A stretch of 64,000 nt of DNA from Chondrilla cf. caribensis (Eukaryota; Porifera; Demospongiae; Chondrillida; Chondrillidae). Both the position numbers and the translations under genes were made by a program. Below the pieces are notes generated by a model. That model worked only from the letters and a program-made list of their open reading frames with translations, did no database searches and was not told the DNA's origin. Shown one piece after another: positions 12,410 through 32,214 of this stretch; position 1 is the stretch's first letter, and every line of letters starts with the position of its first letter. Where the stretch lies: NCBI GenBank assembly GCA_964020155.1, contig OZ026549.1, positions 5,981,719 through 6,045,718 on the forward strand. The letters are read 5' to 3'.

Positions 12410-14094
12410 ATGGGTGAGTCAAGTAATTGATCGTTTTTGATGAACTTGGTGAGCGCCAGTGTTTCTACCAGAAAAGGATTCATTTTGCCTTGTTTTTTAA
12501 GTTTTATGGTCTAAATTTTAAACCCCCACATGTTAATCCATTGTCTTAGTATGTGATGTAGTTCACTCTTGAAAGTTGAGGTCGAGTTGAATCATAAATC
12601 TATGGTTGAATACACTACCTGGTGATCCCCATCGCCATGTCGCCTCGACTGATTAGAGACGATCTATTACAACGACTAAAATATTAGTAATAAATTACAA
12701 AATTTTTCGTAGTCTGGGAATGTAATGGTGTCCACTTTTCTCCCGGCAGAACCTCAGGTACATCAGTCCTTTAGCTCCACGTCAAAGAGGATGGTATACC
12801 TGAAGAGAATTCTCAAGTTCCGGCACATGGACTTCGAGTTTGCGTTTTGGCAAATGTTTTTATTATTGTCTTCCCCTCACAAAGTGTAAGTGACACGGTA
12901 TTAGCATCCACCTAAGTGTGTGGTCACTCTGTACAGTGTCACTGTGTGTGTGGTGGTCACTCTGTACAGTGTGTGTGGTGGTCACTCTGTACAGTGTGTG
13001 TGGTGGTCACTCTGTACAGTGTGTGGTGGCCACTCTGTACAGTGTGTGTGTGTGTGTGTGTATCAATGTACATGTAGTGATATTTGCACGCAGTAACAGT
13101 CTCCACGGTGGTGCAGGTACAAGAATTTTCACTATCAGAAGCAGACCAAGCATCATTGGGCCCGAGATGACCCAGCCTTCCTCGTCATTCTCAGTGGATT
13201 TCTTTTGGGTATATACACTCACCACCAGAATATCCCCCATTCCATGTGTGTTCACCCTTCCTTCACTCTGCAGTGTCTTCAATCATGTTCAAGTTCATTC
13301 TTCATCTGAATATACTGGGGTTCATCAAGTTCTTCCTGTGGGTTGTGTTCATGGATTGTATTGGAGTTGGGTTGCTCCTGTCGACCATCATGTGGTGAGT
13401 CACATGACTATTATGTGTCTCTATCAATCATGTCATTGTCATGTGATTTCGGATACAGGGCGGTTTCTAACAAATTCTTCAAAGTGTCAACACTGGAGGG
13501 AGGGTCGGATCAGAAGGTGGAATGGGCTTATGCCTTTGATGTTCACCTTAACAGCTTCTTCCCGCTGATGGTATTGCTACATGGAGTACAGTTGGTATTG
13601 TGGTATTGTAAGTATGGGAGATTGGCTGACTGTGTGGGCTTGTATGGTTGACTGGTGGTGAGGGTGTGCAGGTGTTGTGAGGGTGTACAGGTGTGGTGAG
13701 GGTGTGCAGGTGTTGTGAGGGTGAACAGGTGTGGTGAGGGTGTGCAGGTGTTGTGAGGGTGTGCAGGTGTGGTGAGGGTGTGCAGGTGTTGTGAGGGTGT
13801 GCAGGTGTTGTGAGGGTGAACAGGTGTGGTGAGGGTGTGCAGGTGTTGTGAGGGTGTGCAGGTGTGGTGAGGGTGTGCAGGTGTTGTGAGGGTGTGCTGG
13901 TGTTGTGAGGGTGTGCAGGTGTTGTGAGGGTGTGCTGGTGAGGTGTCTTTTGATATCAATTCTACTTTTTGTCTAGTCTTAACTTGGGAAGGGTTTTGCT
14001 CTGTTTTGCTGAGCGATCTATTGTGGTTCACTGCTATCGGCTACTATGTGTATATATCCTTCCTGGGATACAGCAGTAAGTGCCATGTGTGTGC

Positions 14095-14139
<45 letters not shown>

Positions 14140-14368
14140 TGTGTGTGTGGGTATGCATGGATATGAGTGTGTGCCATATCTCCTATGTTATACATTCATG
14201 TCTGATTTAGTATATTTCTGTTTTCCGTTTTCTGTAGTTTTGCCATTTCTGAAAAACACAGTGTTTTTGCTGTATGCTTTTCTACCATTAACAGTTCTCA
14301 TTCTGATTTCCTTACCAATGAAATGGAACTTTACAATGGCTTGGAAGGAATTTTATGCAAACTTGTAA
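12410..14368 (+). CDS. UNC50: UNC-50 family membrane protein
   Basis: Exons 12410-12413, 12750-12885, 13117-13208, 13274-13394, 13459-13607, 13977-14075 and 14238-14368 join in phase to 243 aa (human 259). Landmarks are MDFEFAFWQM, NFHYQKQTKHHWARDDPAFL, FMDCIGVGLLLSTIMW, VEWAYAFDVHLNSFFP and FLGYSILPFLKNTV. These match the UNC50 pattern of a cytosolic N-terminus and five membrane spans. The family resides in the Golgi and helps traffic receptors such as nicotinic acetylcholine receptors. Exon 1 would carry only ATG plus one base. An alternative in-frame ATG at 12725, without that splice, gives a slightly different N-terminus. Confidence 0.93.
13650..13938. repeat. 19-bp minisatellite, about 15 copies
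   Basis: Tandem units of the form GGTGTTGTGAGGGTGTGCA alternate with a GGTGTGGTG variant, so the array has a higher-order two-unit pattern. It fills most of a UNC50 intron. Confidence 0.9.
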
Positions 14369-14803
14369 CATTTTTATGTAGCCAATCAATGTACTAGTCA
14401 CCACACTGCACAGCATGCGAGTTCAAGACAATTATACAGAATATACATCTTTGTAAATCAATATAATATTGTTGTAATATCTTGACAAATTGAATGAAAT
14501 CAAATGACTCTGCAGCTGAGTCGGAGAAAATACATATTGGCAAATATACACTAGCTTTAATACAGTTCATACAGGTGGTGCACAGTAATAATTGAAGCCA
14601 CAGTATACAATGGACACGTGAATTGGATATAACTCGAGCAATGTGATCAGGTTCATTAATAAAACAACCACATTAATAACAATATTATGTATACCTCTCT
14701 TTGTACGACTAAATTTATATGTCAATAATAACTTGATTTGTCTGAGTCGTGGTGGAGTCAGGGGGAGGGGGGAGGGTTAAGGTAACACAGGGATGTTCTC
14801 TGA
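14369..14803. other. Convergent intergenic region, UNC50/RhoGAP
   Basis: 435 bp between the UNC50 stop and the RhoGAP stop. An AATAAA lies near 14657 on the plus strand and may serve UNC50. Otherwise AT-rich 3' UTR-like sequence. Confidence 0.5.
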
Positions 14804-23814
<9,011 letters not shown>

Positions 23815-24122
23815 CCTAGTTCACCTTCTATTCGAGTTACGTCAGAATAGAGATTATACCATCTAGCCCATCAACACTAATTTTCCTCGTAAGTGTGTGT
23901 TCGATTCGGTAATGAGCAGGACCAACGAAGCGATGCCGAGACTCTTCGATCACTGATGACTGAACTGACAATCACCTTCCACCGACCATACCCGTCAAAA
24001 CTGCCAACCCACCGAGTTTATATAAACAATTAAAATGTCTACTTGCATACCCGCCGTGTGTGTGAATGGAAACGGCTAATTGAGTATAATGATGGTTTGA
24101 CTATTTACTAACAGAGTGGAAT
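23815..24122. promoter_or_regulatory. RhoGAP upstream region
   Basis: 308 bp between the stop of the FG-GAP gene and the RhoGAP start codon, both on the minus strand. It should hold the RhoGAP promoter and the FG-GAP gene's upstream-facing flank. No clear core-promoter motif was seen. Confidence 0.4.
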
Positions 24123-25394
24123 TCACGGGGCAAACGTATACGCATACAATACACCATCATCGTAGTCTGGAACAAAGAACTCTGTCCATTCGTCACCTCC
24201 AGTGGTAGAGGTAAATCCAACATAGCCTACAACGCCGTTTACGGAGACCACGACCGTTGTGTTGTATCCAAAGTCTGCATCAGTTGGATACAACAGATAT
24301 GCCTTCTGTGCACCATCCCCAGCCACAAGTATGTATGGTTTCCCACTATAGGAGGCACTTGGCTTGATGGCAAATGCAAACCCAGGAGCAGCCTGGTTTT
24401 TACCAGACTCAGTTACTGTGAAGTTGGAAGCAAGAGTGTGACGTGTGTACTGTCCTGCTATAGGATCGTCAGGTACCTCATAGGCATACACCTCCCCACC
24501 AGCCCCGTCCAAATGGTTAGTGACCAACAGTTCTGTTTTCCCATCCATGTTCAGATCGACAAAGGTGATGCAATAAGCCGGACCTATCTTATCATCTATA
24601 ACTTGAGATGCAACGACTGATGCATTCTTTTTACTGACGGAATACACTGTTAGTTTCTCAGCAAAGAACTCTGTTGCATACACTAGGAAGCATTCATCAC
24701 TGGTGTTGAAGTCTGCCAGCTGGAACAATATATCTGGTCCTTGTACTATCACATGTTCCTTCCACGGAACAGACGTCAGTGGGTTGGAGGACGGCTGCTC
24801 AAACCAAACTAGCTCACCCTTTCCTTTCTTACCTCCCAGTGGGTTCACAGATGCACGTGCTGTCACCAGGTCCAATTTACCGTCATTGTTCATGTCTCTC
24901 CACTGCCCCATGTGGTAAAACGACAGTAGATTGGTTGGTGTCACCTTGATGGGAGATGTCGAGGTGGGGCCATTTTCTCTCATTTTCCCACTGCAATTTG
25001 CTGGGACGAGATAAATACCACCCGATTCCTTCCAAGGTATCAGGAATCCATCTGGGACAACGATGAAGTCCCCTAGCTCCTCGGGAGCTGTGCTAATCTT
25101 GTTTGGCCACTTGAGTTTGGTGTTCGGCACCTGGACATATTTTGCGTCAGCGAAGTCCGGGTAATAATGCGTGATGTTGTCTATGACGTATAACTTCCCA
25201 GATTCCAATGCGCTGAACTCCGTTATCCACAGAGACGGGGTGGCGGTAAACAACCCGCATGGTAGAACTCGTACAAAGGCTGGATTTGGGATATTAATCT
25301 TTCCCAGTAAGCGATAGGGTAAAACACTCGTTTCGGCAGAAACTGTGCAACAACTGGACAGAAGAAAGCCCGCTAAAAGTGTCAGCACAAACAT
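24123..25394 (-). CDS. Secreted FG-GAP/VCBS-repeat beta-propeller protein
   Basis: Intronless 423-aa ORF. Residues 1-20 are a clear signal peptide (hydrophobic core, cleavage after SAE or nearby). The body has repeated FG-GAP/VCBS-type blades with calcium-binding loops: DMNNDGKLDLVTA and DLNMDGKTELLVTN are complete DxNxDG motifs, and DFNTSDECFLVYAT is a degenerate one. Several N-glycosylation sequons are present (NIT, NCS, NTS, NAS, NFT, NTT). There is no transmembrane segment, so it is predicted to be extracellular. Its ligand is unknown, and it lacks the other domains of integrin alpha or FAM234-type proteins. The lack of introns beside many-exon neighbours is unusual and could reflect retroposition or transfer, but base composition does not stand out. 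Confidence 0.75.
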   Translation of the reverse strand: MFVLTLLAGFLLSSCCTVSAETSVLPYRLLGKINIPNPAFVRVLPCGLFTATPSLWITEFSALESGKLYVIDNITHYYPDFADAKYVQVPNTKLKWPNKISTAPEELGDFIVVPDGFLIPWKESGGIYLVPANCSGKMRENGPTSTSPIKVTPTNLLSFYHMGQWRDMNNDGKLDLVTARASVNPLGGKKGKGELVWFEQPSSNPLTSVPWKEHVIVQGPDILFQLADFNTSDECFLVYATEFFAEKLTVYSVSKKNASVVASQVIDDKIGPAYCITFVDLNMDGKTELLVTNHLDGAGGEVYAYEVPDDPIAGQYTRHTLASNFTVTESGKNQAAPGFAFAIKPSASYSGKPYILVAGDGAQKAYLLYPTDADFGYNTTVVVSVNGVVGYVGFTSTTGGDEWTEFFVPDYDDGVLYAYTFAP

Positions 25395-25484
25395 GTTGCT
25401 TCTCCAGTTCTGATAGACTTCAGAAACGGCTTGGCGCTACAGGTCGAAAAGGTCTCCTTCGAAAACGACCTTTCCCCTCCAGTG

Positions 25485-25494
25485 CCTTATAAGG
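25485..25494. promoter_or_regulatory. CArG box (SRF/MADS-type site) overlapping a TATAA
   Basis: CCTTATAAGG fits CC(A/T)6GG exactly and is palindromic. It lies 91 bp upstream of the FG-GAP gene's ATG and includes TATAA, so it could work as an SRF site, as a TATA box, or as both. Confidence 0.5.
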
Positions 25495-25717
25495 CATATT
25501 AGTCGGAATAAAATACATAAAATGAATGCTTGCTTATCATTACTATGTACAAAAAATGTTGCTGCAAATGCTATTCATAATAGATTACATCTGTGTGGAG
25601 TCCAAATATGAGATGGTATACCTAACAGAGTTGTGTTCTCACAGGGGCCTCTATAGTGAGTGGAGGGTGGACAGGAGTTTGCTTACGGTTCTTTTCGGGA
25701 GAGAATCCAATGTTTTA

Positions 25718-28700
25718 CTAGGCCTGTTGGATACAGAACGGTAGAGTTGATGACACCATGCACATACAGCATAGCTGTGAACTCGAGAAGGGTGGAACTG
25801 ACTTAGTGATGAAGGCGATAATGATATTCGAGTGTAGGCGTTCAAAGTATGGCTTCCTGGCTACATAACAAAGCATGGACAGGGGTCCTTCCTTGCCAGA
25901 AACTGGAGAGAATTCCTTATCTTCACTCTATAGTGTGTTCACATGTGGGTACATCATACAGTAGGTTTGTCATGCATACACACACACATACACGTCATAC
26001 TTTGATCAGTCCCAGTAGAATCAGTAGCTCATTCACAAACACAGTCATGGCAAATTCGTCTTGTTCCACCATTTTCCCAAGCATCACATCTAGCACACAG
26101 GCACAAGCATGTGACAAGCATGTGAACACCATCAGACCAACCCCAGAACTGCCTCAACATAGGGAGAACCTTCTTGTTACCTACCAGTACGACTTTCGAT
26201 GTCCCCTTTTGCTTCTTGATCCATATTCTCAACGTAAGAGGACGTTATTTTAATGTAGACTCTAGCAACATCACAAGGTGTGTAATTCTACAAGGACACA
26301 ATAAGTAATGGGTTTATATTCTCCAGCTCAAGGCAACACAGTCAGCAGGAGGCAACCACTGCCACCAAAGGTACAACGGTACAGAGCACCTCATCCCTTG
26401 CCTCACTACACCACCATTTCAACCTTATGTCAGGAGTGACTGTGACAATTCAAACTGGTGACTGAACTATTGGAAGGTTCATTCAAAAACGTCATCTCTC
26501 TGGTCAGTAATCCACCAGGTCCACACTAGAACTGACTGTCAAGGAATGGAGGGCTCCACTACACATCACCACCTCACACAACATAGGAGGTATGGTGTGT
26601 GTGTTCACTGCAGTATGACCACATGATATTGGCACAGTCTACTCTAAATATGACCAACACACCTCTATCCTCCCTTGAATGAATGCACACATTTAAAATT
26701 TTACATTTGAATATAAAATATGTACATAAATGATAAACTTCACAAGTACAATAAATATAATACTACACTGTTATGAAATGACGTGGATGGGGGGCGGAGT
26801 CTACACTTGGCACACGGAAGTGAGTTAGAGAGGTGGAGAGCTACTCACTTCACCCAATTCTTGTTCTTCCTCAGTGGGAACAGCTTTGCCCTTGAAGGAC
26901 AACTCCTTTGCAGATTCCTGCCCTTCCTTCTCCTGATCCTCCTCACTAGAGTCATCATCATGGTCATCTTCCTCGCTCTCATCTCCCTCATCCTCCTCCA
27001 GCGAGCCAAGGATATCTTCCTTTCCTTTTCCTTGTACATAATCTTGCATTTGCTGACAACCTTCTTCACCAAATGAGTTTCCTAAATAGAAGAATATACA
27101 GGATAGTGTGATACTAGTGTGATGGAAGATGTAAGATGATACTAGTGTGATGGAAGATACTGGGTGATACTAGCGTGATGAAAGACACTGGGTGATACTA
27201 GTGTGATGGAAGATACTGGGTGATACTAGTGTGATGGGAGATGCGAGATGATACTAGCTAGTATGATGGAAGACATCACTTCAGTCAATCCATCAGCTGC
27301 TGCTATGTCCTATGTCACTAGCTGATATGGCCAGTGTTCCTTCAGAAATATTGTCAGAGAACAACCACAACCAAAGCATGGTTGTGGAAGGTTGGGGTCA
27401 GTATAATGTGTAGACCAGAGTATGTTAGTGTACAAGTGATGCAAACACCCCTCTACCCAAGGTATCAAACCTGCAACACGCTCAGTACAATACGGAGGTA
27501 CTGTCACAGCTGCTCACCATCCAGCTCAATCTTATCCAGGCTGTCTTTATTCAGTAAATCATTGACTAGAGTCATCCCAGCTTCGAATTTGATCTCATTG
27601 TGAGCGAGATTAACCACTTGGAGACTTTTATGGCCATCCCTGAGTGCTTCTCCAATGGCAACAGCTCCCTCGGATCGAACCAGACAGTCCTCAAAGTTAA
27701 CAACACGTACATTGTTCAGTTGCTTTAGTGTTTCAGCCATAGCACAAGCTCCCTTCTCAGTGAAAATGTTGTCACTCAGATCCAAGTGCTACAATGATGG
27801 GGGGTTGTAAATATACAATTGTTGTTGCTATGAGTGTGTGTGTGTACATACGTACTTCTAAATCTGTATTGACCAGAAGAGCTTCTGCCAATGAAGCAAT
27901 TCCATCATGAAAAATGCTATTTTGTGGCATCCTGATCTCTCTGAATGTCTTCACTGTTGCAAACACTTCTGCTAATGCAGATGCACCTTCATCCTCCAGT
28001 CGATTTCTTCCAGCCACAAAAACTTCAGGACTAAACTTCATCCCAGCCTGGTTGGCGGCCTCGTGGGCATCAAGTAGAGCCTTCGACAACATCTACAGAA
28101 ACAACAACACTGTAAGCATGGGACAACAGGGACATACTCCCTGTATTGGTCACCACACAAATGAGTTCTACAGACACTCGTTGGGATGAACTACGTATAA
28201 GGGACCAATAAAATCAGATTTTGTTACCAGTAGTTCTTCTTATCAGGAATTGCTTATTACATGTACACTACTACAGTGAACCAGATAATGCTCAAATGTG
28301 GTTGTTTTTAGCAGAAATTTGTCTATAGGTTGTTAGCCTCAACAAGGTGCTACTGTATTCCATTTATGGAAGTTTTGCACATGTACATATATGTATACAT
28401 GCACACGTACATATACGTATACATGTACATGTACATATACGTATACATGCACACGTACATATACATATACATGAACATGTACATATATTATGCATGCGAT
28501 AATCACGGACAACACAGTGGGTTCAAACTCATGTCTCTGGTGATGAAGGCCCTCACCTTGCCACCTCCAATTCCCAGACCATCGTTATTGAATTTGAGCA
28601 CTTTGAGAGTGAAACATGAGGGGCTTCGCAGCAGGTCCATCACACCTACAATCCCATTGGGACCCAGTGCATTGTCACTCAAATCCAGCTCAACCAACTG

Positions 28701-29142
28701 AGCACCAGCTGACATTATACCCTCACCAAGTGCCTTCTAAAGAGTGAAGAGAGGGACATAACCTCTATACTCACTACAGCTTACCTGCAGCTACTAAGTA
28801 AGGTGTGTGGACTTGCCAGGGCTGGAGGGATTTCTGTCTTGAGTTTACTGACAAACATGTCACTCCATAATGCTTTTTTCAGTGTCGATTTGCCTCTCAA
28901 AGTTTCTCCAATTGCTTTAGATGCTTCTACGCCGAATGACCTTCCGCTGAGGACAAGTGTGTCCAAACCATCACATTCTTCAATACCCTGAATCAAATCT
29001 TCGACTGTTGAAAAGGAAAAAAAAACATTTTGAAAACGGACAATTTTTCTATGAGCTAATTTGTTAACATACCATCGTTTTTCGTATCTAATTTCAGCTT
29101 GGATTGATCTATAATTTGAGCAACATTAATATGAAAAGCCAT
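25718..29142 (-). CDS. RANGAP1: Ran GTPase-activating protein 1
   Basis: Nine exons: 29142-29073, 29004-28817, 28736-28557, 28092-27856, 27788-27518, 27081-26849, 26287-26185, 26152-26001 and 25927-25718. They close in phase to 547 aa (human 587). The N-terminal leucine-rich repeats include [32 protein letters not shown] and the [16 protein letters not shown] repeat. An acidic stretch follows (exon 6, [20 protein letters not shown]). The C-terminal domain carries [14 protein letters not shown]. The protein activates Ran GTP hydrolysis on the cytosolic side of the nuclear pore. In vertebrates its C-terminal domain is SUMOylated to bind RANBP2, and the acceptor consensus is present here. The second intron uses a GC-AG splice pair. 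Confidence 0.95.
27110..27260. repeat. 28-bp minisatellite, about 5 copies
   Basis: Units of the form GATACTAGTGTGATGGAAGA plus a short tail lie in the RANGAP1 intron between exons 5 and 6. Confidence 0.85.
28375..28500. repeat. Alternating purine-pyrimidine (GTAC/TATA) tract
   Basis: About 120 bp of ACATGTACATATACGTATACATG-like palindromic units (given here in pieces: ACATGTACAT, ATACGTATAC) in a RANGAP1 intron. The pattern alternates purine and pyrimidine almost without break. Confidence 0.85.
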
Positions 29143-29402
29143 ATTTGATTCGAAAACGTTTGAGCGGCAATGTGCAAATGAGCATGCGCAGTACCGAATT
29201 CCTCCTCCGATATTGCGTAACTCACTTCACGGAATTTCCCGTTTTTCTAAGAACGGGTAGCGTGCCGAGCGAATGGAGAAATCATCCTGAAAGTTGTAGC
29301 ATTTGTCAGAGACGGTACTTGCTCGATCGAGTACGCTCAACACGTTTTAGCAATTGGTTCACGTTGATTTCACTTCTACGATTATACTTCTTCTAGTTAG
29401 GA
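29143..29402. promoter_or_regulatory. Divergent promoter region, RANGAP1/OTUD4-like
   Basis: 260 bp between the two start codons. No TATA box is obvious and no coding segment was seen. Confidence 0.5.
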
Positions 29403-29906
29403 ATGGGCAAAACCAAAAGAGTCAAAACAGCTGTGCCACCCGAATTGAAAGGAATTGACGCCAGCCTTTATCGATACAGTCTAGAAAGAGTACAGGTGAT
29501 CAAGGACGGTTCGTGTCTTTTCAGAGCAGTAGCACAACAGGTAATAAGACATAGCTAGAGCATGTATAGGGACTCGATTGGACGATTCCCGACAACGCCC
29601 TTTATTCTGTTCTATCGTTTTTGTTACCTTTCAGTACTTTGGCACTCAAGAACAACACATGGTCCTCAGACGAAAATGTGCCGATTATATCAAGTCCAAC
29701 CATGAAGACTTCAAAGAGGTAAAAATCCACTTCCACTTAATATAGTGTACGTGTATAGCCAGCCATCTTGTGTGTATGTGTACGAATGCCGTCTATCTTT
29801 CCCGATGTAGTTTCTTGGTCAACCAGTTAAAGACTATGTTAAAAATCTCCAGTCACCTGATACATGGGGAGGAGAGCCAGAGATAGTAGCTTTGCATAGG
29901 ATATTG

Positions 29907-29974
<68 letters not shown>

Positions 29975-32167
29975 AGTTGTCTCCCTGTTCATTTTATGGT
30001 GTTGGATATGATTGATGAAACATTATGTGCTCCCTCAGACAAGACATTGTCATCATCAAAGAAGAACCGAACGGCAAAATCATTAAAAAGACCTACAGTG
30101 ACAGTTCTGTTGGTCGGTGTAATCCTATTCGTTTGGTACTCATTGGAAATGAGCACTATGATTCAGCCTACAGTAGAGGGTGGACGGGGTATGCTGCTGT
30201 CTGCCAGTGTAAGTGTGTGTGTGTGTGTGTGTGAGTGTACCCTCAACCACCTCTTCCATTGCCTACGTACATCCTACCTATAGCTGTATTAACAGACTTG
30301 CTCTATCAGAATGTGTTCAAAGTGGACACGCCTACACCAAGCAATGTGGATAAAACACTCAGCAAGTTGCCACCATCCCAGCCACACCCACAAGAAGGAG
30401 ACGGATATCCCTTCAGCAGAGATGTGCTCCAGTTGCTGTCACCCACCAGTTATCGCAATATTGCCACTGAGATCTTTGAGACCAATAAGCAAGGTTGGCT
30501 GTCCCCTGCTGAATTGATGTTGTTTGCATGTTTGTATCATGCATCTGCAGGTGTGTGCATGTCAGACTACATTACACATACCTATACTGTCCTACATCAA
30601 ATATCTTATACATTCAGTGTGTCAATACAGAATAGACAATGTTGTATTCATCTGTTTATTTACTTTTGTTTAGTTTGTTTGTCAATACTGCTTGTTGTCT
30701 AACTCACAATAGCCCAGGAAGACGCAGATCATTCCATGGCCTTAGCCTTCCAAGACACCTCTCCTGTGTTCAACAAGGGAAGCGAGTGTGAAGTCAAGAT
30801 CAGGAAGCCCAGGGACGGCCCCACCATCTGGGTCAAGGGACGCATCAATTCTGTGGGGAACCAGAAGTACACTGTGTATGTCCCATACCTGAAGAGGGAG
30901 TGAGTCTTGCTTCCACACAATAACTTGTGCTTTCATAATTACCTGTTTTTACCTATTTTTGTTCCATAGGTCAACGTTTAGTGTCGTTGACCTGAGACCT
31001 GTCAAGAGGACCACTGACCCTACTGGTGGTGGTGGTACCAGCAAGAGGACCAGTGACCCTACTGGTGGTGGTACCAGCAAGAGGACCAGTGACCCTGCTG
31101 GTGGTGGTACCAGCAAGAGGACCAGTGACCCTACTGGTGGCGGTGGTACCAGCAAGAAGACCACTGACCCTACTGGTGGCGGTGGTACCAGCAAGAGGAC
31201 CAGTGACCCTACTGGTGGCGGTGGTACCAGCAAGAGGACCAGTGACCCTACTGCTGATGGTGGTACCAGCAAGAGGACCAGTGCAACGGACGGTGTGAAG
31301 GTTCAGACTGCCAGAAACAAGACAGTGAGGACATACCCGTCCAATGGAGGTGGAGTAAAACCCCGTTATAGGAGGGACGACAAGGTGAAACCTCACTCCA
31401 GCCATGACAGTGGACCTGACCCACCTCCCGGTAGGAATGGGGGAACAAAGCCACACCTTAAAGAGGACGGAGGAGTGAACCTACACCCCACTGATGAGAC
31501 GAGAGCAAAACCACTCCCTAGTGGTGGGAGTGGACCGAAGCCATACCCTAATGATACAGGTGGACCCAGGCCACACCCTGGTGGCAGGGGACGGATGAAG
31601 CCACACCAAAGTGTTGAGGGCAGAGTCAAATCACATCCTGATGGTGGGGATGGAGGGAAACCACGCCCTAACAACGAGGGCGGAGTGAAACCACACCTGA
31701 ACAACGAGGGCAGGGTGAAACCACACCCTAACAATGAGGGCGGAGTGGAAGTGAAGTTAGAGCAAGCATCACAATACCCTAATCCTCAAGGTGATCATTC
31801 CAAACTCGTTCAAGATCGAGATCAAGGTGTGTGAGGAGTTGTACATACATACCTGTGTGCATGCGTGTGTGAGATGGTGTGTGTGTGTGGTGCACAGCAC
31901 ACTGTATTGCTAGTAAATTTGGTGGTGACATTTGTGATTGGTGTATTTTGCAGATGAATCTAGGGGCCGTTGGAAGGGACAGGACAAACAGATCCGACAG
32001 ACTACAGCCAGAGCTGCTAGCAAGTCTACTGGTTTTGATACTAAAGATCCACCTTCAGTTGTTGCTATGGATACACCAGACCCAAGGCAACCATCTACCA
32101 ATGAGTACAAAAAGCAGAATGAGAAGGTGTGTCCATGTCCGTGTGTGTGTGTCTGTGTGTGTGTGTA

Positions 32168-32214
<47 letters not shown>

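Noticed and set aside
29145..29396. 83-codon ORF between RANGAP1 and OTUD4
   Set aside because: It fills the divergent promoter, has no recognisable similarity, and overlaps the likely leaders of both genes.
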